Positions 26,753 through 34,809 are shown, counted from the first letter of the stretch. The stretch: DNA of 64,000 nucleotides from Candidatus Gastranaerophilales bacterium (GCA_947630045.1 CANRGC010000006.1:41245-105244), one strand, 5' to 3'. Made by a program: numbers and translations. Notes: generated by a model from the letters alone, not told the origin.

Positions 26753-28216
26753 ATGAGTTCAAATAATCAAATTGCGATAATATCTGATTCTGATTTTGCC
26801 GTTCAAGAAATCACAAATATGCTTGTTTTGCTCCGTGACGTTGACAAAGTTGAATGTTACGACTATTTTGATGCGGAAGATGCCATAAAAAATAAAGTGC
26901 CGAATGTAATTATTCTTCATTCAAACGAAAATGATAAAAACTCTCTGAAACTCATAAAAAAAATCAAAGATTACAAAGAAACGAAAAACACTCCGATTAT
27001 TCTTTATCCGGAACAGGCGACTTCCGACTATATTGTTGAAGCGTTTGACCTTGGAGTTTCAGACATATTGTCTTATCCGCTGAAAGATTACGAACTTATT
27101 ATAAGGACTATTTGGGCAATTCAAAAAAATGAAGCCTTTTATATGGATGAGGTAAAAAATTCTTTTCTCTCGAAGCTTGATATTATTGATGAAGAAACGG
27201 GCTTTTGTAAGGAAGAATTTTGCCTTCAGTATATTGAAGCGGTTATCAAAAAGGCAAAAGAAAACAATCAAAACTCTTGTCTGATGTTAATAAAAACTTA
27301 TCCCGCACTTAATCTTAAAGAGGACAGAAAAACTTTTACCAAAACGCTTAGTTCTGCAATAAGGAAAAACGATGTTATCGCCGTTAAAGAACCCGATACT
27401 TATTATATTTTATTATCTAAAGCAAAATTAAGCGGTGTTTATTCGGTTTATGAAAGAATTATGTCAAAATTAGGACCGCTGGCGGCAACTTCGGCAAGTG
27501 TCGTTGAAATCAAAGATGAACTTTTTGAAAATATTATAAGCGTTCTTGATTATACCCTTAACAAAGCGCCTAAAAACGGGGAATTGGTTGTAGTAGGCGA
27601 ACAAGACTTTATTGACCTTTATTCAAGCGAAAGCGAACTTGGCATTTCTGACATTTTAGAGGACGAGAGCGAAGATAAGTCTGACGACAAAATGATAGAA
27701 GAACTTAACGACGAAATTGTTGTTGAAAAAGACGACGATAAGCTTGATTTGGGCATAAAAATAATGCAAGAAAAAATAAACAATATTGATTATGAAAAAG
27801 AAGCCGCACTCAGGCGTCAAAAAAGCGAACAAAAGCTTGACGAAACGAACGCAGACAAAAGAAGTGCAATTTTATATAAACAGAGCTGGGCAAAAAAACT
27901 TAATTTGGTTGTTGAACCGTTATTTAAAAAGTATGCCGCAAAATTTCAGGAAGAATTTTCCACTCTTGTTGCAGACATTTCGGTTGAGCCTTTCAACTGT
28001 TTTATGAATTTTGACAAAGATGAAATAAAATATAATATCAAAATTGAATATGATGAGATAAAAACGCTCAAATTCACCATTAATGTTTATGCAATCGAAA
28101 CGGAACTCGAGTCAGACTCATTTGATATTGAAGTTATGGACTTCGATTTTGAAAAATTCAATATTATTCTAAAAACCTCTCTTGATGAATATAAAAATTA
28201 TCTTCAGACAAGTTAA
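26753..28216 (+). CDS. pseudo-receiver / degenerate GGDEF protein
   Basis: 487 residues. Residues 5-125 have the fold pattern of a response-regulator receiver (IAIISDSD acidic pocket, then VIILHSNE, TPIILYP, SDILSYPLKD), but the phosphoacceptor Asp is replaced by His56. Residues 140-290 resemble a GGDEF domain: DEETGFCKEEF in place of DxLTGLxNRxxF and EPDTYYILLSKA where GGDEFxxL is expected. The active motif is gone, so it should not make c-di-GMP. An acidic linker and a conserved-looking C-terminal domain follow. A TATAAT lies at 26733-26738. Probably an adaptor or binding protein; its partner is unknown. Confidence 0.65.
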   Translation: MSSNNQIAIISDSDFAVQEITNMLVLLRDVDKVECYDYFDAEDAIKNKVPNVIILHSNENDKNSLKLIKKIKDYKETKNTPIILYPEQATSDYIVEAFDLGVSDILSYPLKDYELIIRTIWAIQKNEAFYMDEVKNSFLSKLDIIDEETGFCKEEFCLQYIEAVIKKAKENNQNSCLMLIKTYPALNLKEDRKTFTKTLSSAIRKNDVIAVKEPDTYYILLSKAKLSGVYSVYERIMSKLGPLAATSASVVEIKDELFENIISVLDYTLNKAPKNGELVVVGEQDFIDLYSSESELGISDILEDESEDKSDDKMIEELNDEIVVEKDDDKLDLGIKIMQEKINNIDYEKEAALRRQKSEQKLDETNADKRSAILYKQSWAKKLNLVVEPLFKKYAAKFQEEFSTLVADISVEPFNCFMNFDKDEIKYNIKIEYDEIKTLKFTINVYAIETELESDSFDIEVMDFDFEKFNIILKTSLDEYKNYLQTS

Positions 28217-28425
28217 TTGTTACTTGCAAGCATTTTGAAGGCAACAAGCCCTCTTGCGGAAATAACTCCGGAGATTTTCTTTTGTTCTTTTGCAATATTA
28301 AAAACACGGACTATGCGTTGAATTTCATCAACATTTTTTTTGTCCGATAAATCGTATACATTTTTAATGGGGTCGGAAACAATGCCAAATAAGACATTCA
28401 TTGTGCTTTCATTCATTTTCATCAT
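28213..28425 (-). CDS. hypothetical protein, 70 aa
   Basis: Small soluble protein, MMKMNESTMNVLFG at the start and an amphipathic helical body (VDEIQRIVRVFNIAKEQKK). No known family. AGGAG lies about 10 nt upstream of the first ATG, and a conserved 38-bp element ends 15 nt upstream (28441-28478), the same element found before two other genes. The stop overlaps that of the convergent 26753 gene by 4 nt. The upstream element makes it more likely to be real. Confidence 0.6.
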   Translation of the reverse strand: MMKMNESTMNVLFGIVSDPIKNVYDLSDKKNVDEIQRIVRVFNIAKEQKKISGVISARGLVAFKMLASNN

Positions 28426-28440
28426 ATTAATGCGTGCTCC

Positions 28441-28478
28441 TACACATTAATAAAAAATTTTTTGAAACAATAATTGCC
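28441..28478 (-). promoter_or_regulatory. 38-bp repeated upstream element, copy A
   Basis: Minus strand reads GGCAATT, 12 variable bases, then AAAATTTTTTATTAATGTGTA. It matches copy B (31700-31737) at 31 of 38 positions, and copy C (55029-55066) shares both ends with the same spacing. It lies just upstream of the 70-aa gene. It may be a promoter with a non-standard -35 (CAATT) and -10 (TATTAA), or an operator. Confidence 0.5.
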
Positions 28479-28521
28479 TTATTTATAAAATATGTTACAT
28501 TCTGTGAATATTTTTTACAAT

Positions 28522-29046
28522 TTAGCCAATTAAACTTTCGTATGTAATGTTGTTTGCATACAAAATAAAGTCGCAAAATTCACGAACTGCGCCTCTTCCG
28601 CCATTGAAAGAAGAAACGTATGAAGCAGATTTTCTGACATCTTCAATAGCGTCTTTTGGTGCGCAAGATAAGCCTACCGCCTTAATTACGCCCAAATCGG
28701 GGTAATCATCGCCCATATAGGCAACGTTTGAAACATCAAGATTATATTCTTCAATAAGCGCTTTAAGGGCGTTAAGTTTGTTCTTTTCGCCAGCAAAAAT
28801 TTTCGTAATTCCGAGTGTTTTTGCTCTTTCATAAACGACATTTGAGCTTTTTGCGGTAATTATGGCGGTTATAAAGCCTGCCTTATTTAACATGACTATC
28901 CCTTGACCGTCTTTTGCATTGAAGGTTTTTACCTGTTCTCCATTCGGAAGATAAGTAAGCGAACCGTCCGTCATAACGCCGTCTATGTCAAAAGCGACAA
29001 GTTTTATATTTTGAGCTTTTAATTTTAAGTTTAAATCGGTAATCAT
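28522..29046 (-). CDS. kdsC: 3-deoxy-D-manno-octulosonate 8-phosphate phosphatase
   Basis: HAD-family phosphatase that releases KDO for lipopolysaccharide inner core. 174 residues, the typical short form. The catalytic pair is in FDIDGVMTDG (Asp20, Asp22); GQGIVMLNKAGF, ITAKSS and YMGDDYPDLGVI complete the HAD motifs; the C-terminus has GGRGAVREF. ATG 29046 abuts the kdsD stop (29047), so the two enzymes of one pathway are in one transcript. Confidence 0.94.
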   Translation of the reverse strand: MITDLNLKLKAQNIKLVAFDIDGVMTDGSLTYLPNGEQVKTFNAKDGQGIVMLNKAGFITAIITAKSSNVVYERAKTLGITKIFAGEKNKLNALKALIEEYNLDVSNVAYMGDDYPDLGVIKAVGLSCAPKDAIEDVRKSASYVSSFNGGRGAVREFCDFILYANNITYESLIG

Positions 29047-30033
29047 TTATGCAACCTTAGCCTTTAATAAATCGTGAATATGTATAAGACCTTTCGGAGC
29101 GCCTGTTTCATCAACAATTGCAATTGATGTAATTGAGTGTTTTTCCATAAGCGCAAGGGCTGAGGCAGCAAGTTCCTCTCCTTTTATTGTTCTGGGGTTT
29201 TTTGTCATTACATCTTTGACAATAAGCCCGTCTTGGATATTGTGGGCAATTATTGTTCTTTTAATATCGCCGTCGGTTAAAATTCCCGTCATAATTCCTT
29301 TGTCATCTACAAGCAAAGTGCAGCCGAGTTTCATATCGGAGATATATTTAACCGCTTTTTCAAACGTTTCATTTTCCGAAATTACGGGCAACTTTTCCCC
29401 CGTTATCATTAATTCGTCCACCCTGTATAAAACTCCCTTTCCAAGGGCGCCCGAGGGATGAAACATAAGAAAATCTTCTTTTGAAAAACCACGTTTTTTT
29501 AATAAACAAACTGCAATAGCGTCGCCCATTGCAAGAGTTGCCGTTGTGCTTGCCGTCGGGGCTTTATTTAGCGGGCATGCTTCTTTTTCAACCGAAATAT
29601 CAAGAACAACGTCAGATTTATCCGCAAGGGTTGAATTCAATCCGCCCGTCATGCCGACAATGGGAACTCCAAAACGTTTAATTAAGGGTAAAAGATTTAA
29701 AAGTTCGCCTGTTTCGCCGCTGTTTGATATTGCAATTACGACATCTTGTTTCGTGATTATTCCCGAATCGCCGTGGGTAGATTCCGCAGGGTGAAGAAAA
29801 ACAGCGGGTGTTCCCGTTGAACAAAGAGTTGCGGCAATTTTTCTTCCTATAAGACCTGATTTCCCCATGCCCGTAACAACAACTTTTCCCTTGCAAGAGT
29901 ATAATATTTCGATTGCTTTGACAAAGTTTTCCTTAACTCTTTTTTTAAGCTTTAAAACAGCGTCAGCTTCTATATCAAAAACTTCAAGCGCCGTATCAAT
30001 CAGCGTGTCTTGCTTAATCAAACTTTCTTGCAT
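29047..30033 (-). CDS. kdsD: D-arabinose-5-phosphate isomerase
   Basis: Converts ribulose 5-phosphate to arabinose 5-phosphate, the first committed step to KDO. N-terminal SIS domain with TGMGKSGLIGRKIAATL, HPAESTHGDSGI and ISNSGETGELLNLL; C-terminal pair of CBS domains (about 205-328). 328 residues from ATG 30033, which has AAGG 8 nt upstream; ATG 30051 would add six residues but has no ribosome site. A TATAAT lies upstream near 30075. It is followed directly by kdsC. Confidence 0.94.
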   Translation of the reverse strand: MQESLIKQDTLIDTALEVFDIEADAVLKLKKRVKENFVKAIEILYSCKGKVVVTGMGKSGLIGRKIAATLCSTGTPAVFLHPAESTHGDSGIITKQDVVIAISNSGETGELLNLLPLIKRFGVPIVGMTGGLNSTLADKSDVVLDISVEKEACPLNKAPTASTTATLAMGDAIAVCLLKKRGFSKEDFLMFHPSGALGKGVLYRVDELMITGEKLPVISENETFEKAVKYISDMKLGCTLLVDDKGIMTGILTDGDIKRTIIAHNIQDGLIVKDVMTKNPRTIKGEELAASALALMEKHSITSIAIVDETGAPKGLIHIHDLLKAKVA

Positions 30034-30158
30034 AAACGTTACCTTTTTCATAAAGATGATTTACAAAAATTATACAATAAAAAGATGATTTTTAAAATTT
30101 CAAACAAAATAAAAGAAATAAAATGCCGAAAAATTTGATAAATATATCAGAGGGAAAA

Positions 30159-30416
30159 ATGAATTACGGCGTAAACGACAGAGAAGACAGGCTAAAAAAA
30201 CGAATAACGGAATTTTTATATTCGAGAAAAAAAGAGTTAACAATTAATATAAGTAATCTGAACTTTTTAGAAGCTTCCCGAATGGCGCTTTTAAATTCAA
30301 CCAAATGTTATGTTGAAAACCCTGAAAAAAAGTTGAATTGGATAGTTAAAGATGAGGGAATAAAAAGTCTTTTAATTCCTTTCAAATTAAACAATATGGA
30401 GATTTTGACAAAATAG
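30159..30416 (+). CDS. hypothetical protein, 85 aa
   Basis: Small basic protein from ATG 30159 (AGAGGG 5 nt upstream; an ATG at 30123 would add 12 residues). The sequence has a charged N-terminal helix, NINLS-like strand pattern and a conserved-looking NFLEASRMALLNSTKCY segment. I do not recognise a family, although the helix plus ASRMALLNSTKC resembles no motif I can name. It is 18 nt upstream of the aldolase gene and probably co-transcribed with it. Confidence 0.55.
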   Translation: MNYGVNDREDRLKKRITEFLYSRKKELTINISNLNFLEASRMALLNSTKCYVENPEKKLNWIVKDEGIKSLLIPFKLNNMEILTK

Positions 30417-30434
30417 TTATAAGGATAAAGGACA

Positions 30435-31040
30435 ATGAGAAACGCAATTAAAGCGATATATGAAAACAAGCTTGTCGGAATTGTAAGAGAAGATGACAAA
30501 GATAAAGCAATTGAGATAGCAAAAGCTTATATTGAAGGCGGAATAAAAATCATAGAAATGGTTTCCCCCAATGAAGCGGTTAGAGAGATTGCAAAAAATG
30601 AAGATATTGTTGTTGCAAAAGGCGGAATAATTACAAGAGAACAGGCGCTTGACGCAATAAATGCTAATGCAAAAATTCTTATATCGCCGATTTTGCAAAT
30701 GGGTCTTGTAAAACTTTCAAGCGGATATAAAATTCCTTTAATTTTGACGGCAACAACGCCAAACGAGGCTTATCTGGCATGGCAGGTCAGAACCCCTTTA
30801 ATTAAAATTTATCCCGTTAAAGATTTGGGCGGCGCAAGGTATATTGAAGAAATTTTGCGCCCCATGAATTTTTTAAACGTAATGCCCACCGGCGCAATAA
30901 AAATTGAAGATATAGAAAGTTTTATTAAAGCCGGTGCAATTGCCGTCGGACTTGGCAGAGAACTTTATTTAAATAAAACATATGATGAAATAAAAGAAAC
31001 GGCAAAACACGCTGTTGAAATTGCAAAAAACGCAGGATAA
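30435..31040 (+). CDS. eda: KHG/KDPG aldolase family protein
   Basis: TIM-barrel class I aldolase that in Entner-Doudoroff metabolism splits 2-keto-3-deoxy-6-phosphogluconate into pyruvate and glyceraldehyde 3-phosphate. 201 residues: LVGIVRED at strand 1, Glu41 in GGIKIIEM, the Schiff-base Lys124 in LIKIYPVKDLGG, and PTGAI (phosphate loop) near the end. Some usually conserved turns differ: AKGGIITREQ where GAGT is expected, and SPILQMG where SPGF-type is expected. So the aldolase fold is clear but the substrate may differ. No edd gene is in the window. Confidence 0.82.
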   Translation: MRNAIKAIYENKLVGIVREDDKDKAIEIAKAYIEGGIKIIEMVSPNEAVREIAKNEDIVVAKGGIITREQALDAINANAKILISPILQMGLVKLSSGYKIPLILTATTPNEAYLAWQVRTPLIKIYPVKDLGGARYIEEILRPMNFLNVMPTGAIKIEDIESFIKAGAIAVGLGRELYLNKTYDEIKETAKHAVEIAKNAG

Positions 31041-31553
31041 TCAGTCAGTTATAATAAAGTCGACTTTTTCATCGTAAGGGTCAGGGTTAATTTCTTCCGT
31101 GACAAGTTCTTTATTTATGATTGCAACTTTTTTTGCAATAAAATTTTTATCCTGAAAAAGCCTGTCATAATAACCTTTTCCATATCCTATTCGATTTAAA
31201 TTTTTGTCTGTTGCAACTGCGGGAACAAAAACAAGGTCAATTTTTGATATATCTGAAATTTTCTCTGAACAAGGTTCCATTACATTAAATTCAGATTTTT
31301 TCAATTCCTTGCAATATGGGCATATTTCAAGGTTTTGTCCGTTAACTCTCGGAAGATAGAAGTTTTTATCCTTACACTTTAAAAGCCCCAAAAGGTTTAT
31401 TTCATTTTTTAGGGGGTAAAATATCAGAATGTTTTTTGCACGCAAAAAAGTGTCAAAGGCTAATATCTTAGACACAATTATATCGGAAGCTTCTTTTTGG
31501 TTTAAATTTTTTCTTAAAAGAAGATTGTTTTTTCTTAATGTATTTTTATCCAT
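31041..31553 (-). CDS. fthC: 5-formyltetrahydrofolate cyclo-ligase
   Basis: Converts 5-formyl-THF to 5,10-methenyl-THF with ATP. 170 residues from ATG 31553: MDKNTLRKNNLLLRKNLN, FYPLKNEINLLGLL, YLPRV, then the signature NRIGYGKGYYDRLF near residues 128-141. The ATG lies inside the stop region of the upstream 43-aa gene (ATGGATAA, 8-nt overlap), implying translational coupling. The frame opens upstream at a TTG but that start lacks support. Confidence 0.92.
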   Translation of the reverse strand: MDKNTLRKNNLLLRKNLNQKEASDIIVSKILAFDTFLRAKNILIFYPLKNEINLLGLLKCKDKNFYLPRVNGQNLEICPYCKELKKSEFNVMEPCSEKISDISKIDLVFVPAVATDKNLNRIGYGKGYYDRLFQDKNFIAKKVAIINKELVTEEINPDPYDEKVDFIITD

Positions 31554-31677
31554 TTGCTCTTGCAATACCAAACAGGCTTAATATAAAGCCGAAAAATCCG
31601 GTTTTGTTTTTAATTTGCTCCGTTTTTTCTTCGTTTTGATAGTTTGCAATGTATGCCATAAACTGTTCGCTGTACAA
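31546..31677 (-). CDS. small hypothetical protein, 43 aa
   Basis: Start TTG 31677 chosen because AAGGAG lies 6 nt upstream; the frame itself opens earlier (31749). The protein has a charged N-terminal half (YQNEEKTEQIKNK) and a hydrophobic C-terminal helix (TGFFGFILSLFGIA) that may insert in or lie on the membrane. The stop overlaps the folate cyclo-ligase start by 8 nt. A 38-bp repeated element ends 23 nt upstream. Function unknown; context argues for translation. Confidence 0.5.
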   Translation of the reverse strand: MYSEQFMAYIANYQNEEKTEQIKNKTGFFGFILSLFGIARANG

Positions 31678-31699
31678 TTTTTTCTCCTTATTCCTCATG

Positions 31700-31737
31700 T
31701 ACATATTAATAAACAATTTTTCGAGCAAAAAATTGCC
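31700..31737 (-). promoter_or_regulatory. 38-bp repeated upstream element, copy B
   Basis: Minus strand GGCAATTTTTTGCTCG, then AAAAATTGTTTATTAATATGTA. It matches copy A (28441-28478) at 31 of 38 positions. CAATTTTT and AAAAATTG also form an 8-bp inverted repeat, so it might additionally terminate the HIT gene. Confidence 0.5.
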
Positions 31738-31742
31738 AAAAA

Positions 31743-32072
31743 CTAACAAAGACTTCCCAGTTTTTTTCCGGACAGAATATGAACATGGATATGGAAAACT
31801 TCCTGACCGGACTCAGAGCCTGTATTTATAACGGTTCTATAGCTTTTAATTCCTTCTTTTTTGCAAACCTCTTTAACCGCATTTAAAAGTTCCGCCAAAA
31901 TGTTTTTATCGTCGATTTCATTTAAGTCGGCATAATGTTTTTTCGGAACAACAAGAAGATGAATGGGCGCAAGCGGGTTTATATCTTTAAAAACAACGAC
32001 TTTGTCGTTTTCATATACAAAATCGGTTTTAATTTCACCGTTTGCAATTTTACAAAAAATACAATTATCCAT
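31743..32072 (-). CDS. hinT: HIT-family nucleotide-binding protein
   Basis: Small nucleotide phosphoramidase of the HINT branch, 109 residues. DNCIFCKIANGEI carries two zinc-type cysteines at the start, and the histidine triad EVFHIHVHILSGK lies near the C-terminus. Physiological substrate is not known for most members. ATG 32072. It is divergent from the secreted protein at 32164. Confidence 0.94.
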   Translation of the reverse strand: MDNCIFCKIANGEIKTDFVYENDKVVVFKDINPLAPIHLLVVPKKHYADLNEIDDKNILAELLNAVKEVCKKEGIKSYRTVINTGSESGQEVFHIHVHILSGKKLGSLC

Positions 32073-32163
32073 GGTTAAAAACTTTCTTTTTACTTTAACA
32101 AAAAAATATTATACTTATTTAAAAGCATGTGCCAAATTTGTTAAGGATAGTATAATTGTAAAT

Positions 32164-33267
32164 ATGAAAATCGAGTTTAAAAAAATATTTTCTTATTTAA
32201 TATTGTCCGCATTTCTTTCTTCAAATGCCGCTTATTGTGAACAGTTGAAAGGTTCTGTTTCCGAAAGTCAAAGTTTTAGCCCGAATGAAATGTTTTCAGG
32301 CGAATCAGACACCCTTGATAAAAGAGACACAATAAAAATGACTGTTTCAAACGTTATAAACGGTAGCATAAACGAAGAAGGCGACGAGTTTTTTGCCGAA
32401 ATTACGGAAAATGTCGGCGGAAAAAAGGGGGTTATTCTTCCAAAAGGTACGATTGCCCATGGCGTTATTCAAACAATAGAAGACCCAAAGAGGCTAAACC
32501 GTGACGGTTATATAATAACGACGTTTGATTATCTCGTTACCCCTGACGGAAGGCAAATTCCAATCGAAGGAAGCCTTTCCACCAAAGAAAACCTTGCCAA
32601 GGGAACGATAAAAAACGTTGCAAAACACACCGGAGTTACCCTTGTTGCGGGTGCTTTGGGCGGGCTTATGAGTGTTAATGTTGTCGGGCTTGAAGCCACA
32701 ATTGCCTCTCAAGGGCTGACGGCTGCGGGCGGAGCGGCAATCGGCGGTGCGATAGGACTTGTTTCTATGCTTGGCAAAAAGGGTAAAACTCCTCATTTAA
32801 AACCGGGGGACGAGTTTGAAATTAAAATGTTAAACGAAATTGACCTTCCCGTTTTTTCCGAAAATGCCTTTCAAGAAGAAAATTTATATGTCGAAGGTCT
32901 GAATGTTGAGCTTATAAGTGCTAAATATACAAAAGACCCTTTCGGAGATGATAATTACGTTACTTTGCATTTAAAAATTGAAAATAATTCAAATATAGAC
33001 TTTTATCCTTTCGATATTGCGCTTATGGATGAAATTGAAAAAATTTATTATCCCTCGCCCTTTAGCGACAATGACATCTGGTTTTCAACAATAAAATCAG
33101 GACAAAAGGTAATCGGAAAAATTTCTTTTTCCGTCAATAACAAAAAAAATAAGCACTGGCTTGTTTTTATGGATAGGGGAACAAAAAAGCCAATTGCTAA
33201 ATATTCAATAGAATCTACCGTTATGGCCAGTCAAAATAAAGGCGCCAAAAAGAAGGATAAGACATAG
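32164..33267 (+). CDS. secreted glycine-zipper protein of unknown function
   Basis: 367 residues from ATG 32164. The frame is open further upstream, but the signal peptide MKIEFKKIFSYLILSAFLSS (cleavage after AAYC or nearby) fixes the start. TATAAT (32151-32156) lies 7 nt before ATG. After the leader: a beta-rich domain with VILPKGTIAHGVI and PDGRQIPIEG (about 60-155), a Gly/Ala-rich glycine-zipper hydrophobic segment (about 165-205), and a C-terminal beta domain (about 230-350) with NYVTLHLKIENNSN. The first domain recalls the SLH protein at 37724 (LIPVGSEFTGVI). Probably a periplasmic or outer-membrane protein. Confidence 0.7.
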   Translation: MKIEFKKIFSYLILSAFLSSNAAYCEQLKGSVSESQSFSPNEMFSGESDTLDKRDTIKMTVSNVINGSINEEGDEFFAEITENVGGKKGVILPKGTIAHGVIQTIEDPKRLNRDGYIITTFDYLVTPDGRQIPIEGSLSTKENLAKGTIKNVAKHTGVTLVAGALGGLMSVNVVGLEATIASQGLTAAGGAAIGGAIGLVSMLGKKGKTPHLKPGDEFEIKMLNEIDLPVFSENAFQEENLYVEGLNVELISAKYTKDPFGDDNYVTLHLKIENNSNIDFYPFDIALMDEIEKIYYPSPFSDNDIWFSTIKSGQKVIGKISFSVNNKKNKHWLVFMDRGTKKPIAKYSIESTVMASQNKGAKKKDKT

Positions 33268-33314
33268 GCAACTTTTTTGATTTACATGTTTTTTGAATTT
33301 GAAAGCATAAAAAT

Positions 33315-34580
33315 ATGAGTATTCAAAGCCCTTTACTTAAAAATTATATAACCTCAAATAAAAGCGATTTTTTTGTGTCTGACTCTCACAAGAAAAACTT
33401 CTTATCGGATACATCTTCTGACGCTTTTGTTTCCGATGAAAAAAAATCAAAGAAAAAAAAGATTGCAAGATATGCACTTTTGGGCGCAACGGCAATGAGT
33501 ATAGGCGGAGCGGTGTTAATTGCTTTGACCCATAAAAAAGATATCATAAAGGGCAAAGACTTTTTAAAAGAGAATATTCAAAATCTGGCGGAATATGAAA
33601 ACGGTGCAAATAATATTACAAATATAAAAGACAGCGTTATAAGAAAGGTTATGTCAAAAATTCCTTTCTATAAAAAGTTTGACGGCGCAATGTCAAACTT
33701 ATATCGAAAAACCGCTTTAAATACCGTGACAAAATCTTATACAAAAGCAAGCGGCGCAATAGTCGAGGCTGATAAAAAACTGGTTTCTTATATAAAAAAT
33801 TCATTGCCGACAAATGAAAACACAAATGAAATTTTGAACATTCTTGCTAAAAGGGCGGAAAATATAAAAGAATTTACGAACAAAAATCATATTGCCGAAA
33901 GGTTCACTGACCTTAATGCCTCAATGGAAAGGCTTGATAAAGACGCACTGAAAAAGCTTTCCGCCATAAAAGGAAACGTAAAACCCTTACTTAAAAAGAG
34001 TGTTGCCGTTGAAAGGCTTGAACAGTCCAAAAAACTTCAAAATTCAATGATGAAAAAATATCTTAACTTTGGCTTAAGTCCGGAAGAAAAAGCCAAACTT
34101 AAAAAGTTTGTCGGAACGATTGGCGATGAAAAACTAAAAAACGGTTTCTTTAATGCCGAAAGAAAAATGATGAACAGTATAAATAAAGAAAGTTCCGATC
34201 TTTTTGCAAAACTCAGAGATATAAATTTCGGCTGCGCTCCGGGGGATATTTTAGGCATAGCGGGAACCGTAGGACTTTTAGGTCTTTATACGGCTCAGGC
34301 TGACTCCAAAGAAGAAAGAGTGGGCGTTACTTTAACTACGGGCATTCCTCTTGCTGTCAGCCTCGGCACAACGGTCTTTGCAACCGCAAAAATGGTAAGC
34401 GGCTTCAGAGCACTCGGGCTCGGGCTTCTTACGGGTTTTGTTGCAAAGACAATCGGAAACAAAGCCAATAAAAAATATCAACAGGCACACAATGTTCAAA
34501 ACCCCGAAAACACCATTGTGACCCTTGATGATTACGCTAAAAAACTTACATCGGATATAAAGAAAAGTTTCCAAAAATAA
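33315..34580 (+). CDS. hypothetical membrane protein, 421 aa
   Basis: No recognised family. The N-terminal 50 residues are polar and Ser/Asp/Lys-rich without a cleavable signal, followed by one membrane helix (YALLGATAMSIGGAVLIALT), a long charged helical region with coiled-coil character (about 75-300), and two Gly/Ala-rich hydrophobic segments near the C-terminus. The arrangement, and the Gly/Ala segments, resemble the protein at 55344. It lies 47 nt after the secreted 32164 protein. The architecture suggests a membrane-anchored coiled-coil protein. Confidence 0.62.
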   Translation: MSIQSPLLKNYITSNKSDFFVSDSHKKNFLSDTSSDAFVSDEKKSKKKKIARYALLGATAMSIGGAVLIALTHKKDIIKGKDFLKENIQNLAEYENGANNITNIKDSVIRKVMSKIPFYKKFDGAMSNLYRKTALNTVTKSYTKASGAIVEADKKLVSYIKNSLPTNENTNEILNILAKRAENIKEFTNKNHIAERFTDLNASMERLDKDALKKLSAIKGNVKPLLKKSVAVERLEQSKKLQNSMMKKYLNFGLSPEEKAKLKKFVGTIGDEKLKNGFFNAERKMMNSINKESSDLFAKLRDINFGCAPGDILGIAGTVGLLGLYTAQADSKEERVGVTLTTGIPLAVSLGTTVFATAKMVSGFRALGLGLLTGFVAKTIGNKANKKYQQAHNVQNPENTIVTLDDYAKKLTSDIKKSFQK

Positions 34581-34610
34581 AACGCACCCCACTAAAGTAA
34601 GGTGCGCTTT
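34580..34610. terminator. bidirectional terminator
   Basis: AACGCACC (34581-34588) pairs with GGTGCGCTT (34601-34609), followed by a T-rich stretch. It separates the 33315 gene from the convergent ferredoxin gene. Confidence 0.75.
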
Positions 34611-34632
34611 AATTTTTAATATTTATTATTTG

Positions 34633-34809
34633 TTATTCAACAACAATAACGCCTACAGGGCAGCTTTCAGCAGCTTCTTTAACCGCATCTTCGTTTCCTG
34701 CAACTTTTGATTGGTCAGCTTGAGCAGCGTCTTCAACTTTGAAAACTTCAGGGCAAAATGATTCGCAAGCGCCGCATGCAATGCAACCGTCTTCAATAGT
34801 AACTTTCAT
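34633..34809 (-). CDS. [4Fe-4S] ferredoxin, 58 aa
   Basis: Single-cluster low-potential electron carrier. Reading the minus strand from ATG 34807-34809 gives MKVTIEDGCIACGACESFCP, with Cys9, Cys12 and Cys15 as cluster ligands, then the distal Cys50 in ESCPVGVIVVE. Cys19 corresponds to the first half of the second disulfide of Thermotoga-type ferredoxins, but its partner is missing. The acidic C-terminus fits. AGGAGTTAGAA precedes the ATG. Likely partners are pyruvate:ferredoxin oxidoreductase or hydrogenase encoded elsewhere. Confidence 0.95.
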   Translation of the reverse strand: MKVTIEDGCIACGACESFCPEVFKVEDAAQADQSKVAGNEDAVKEAAESCPVGVIVVE

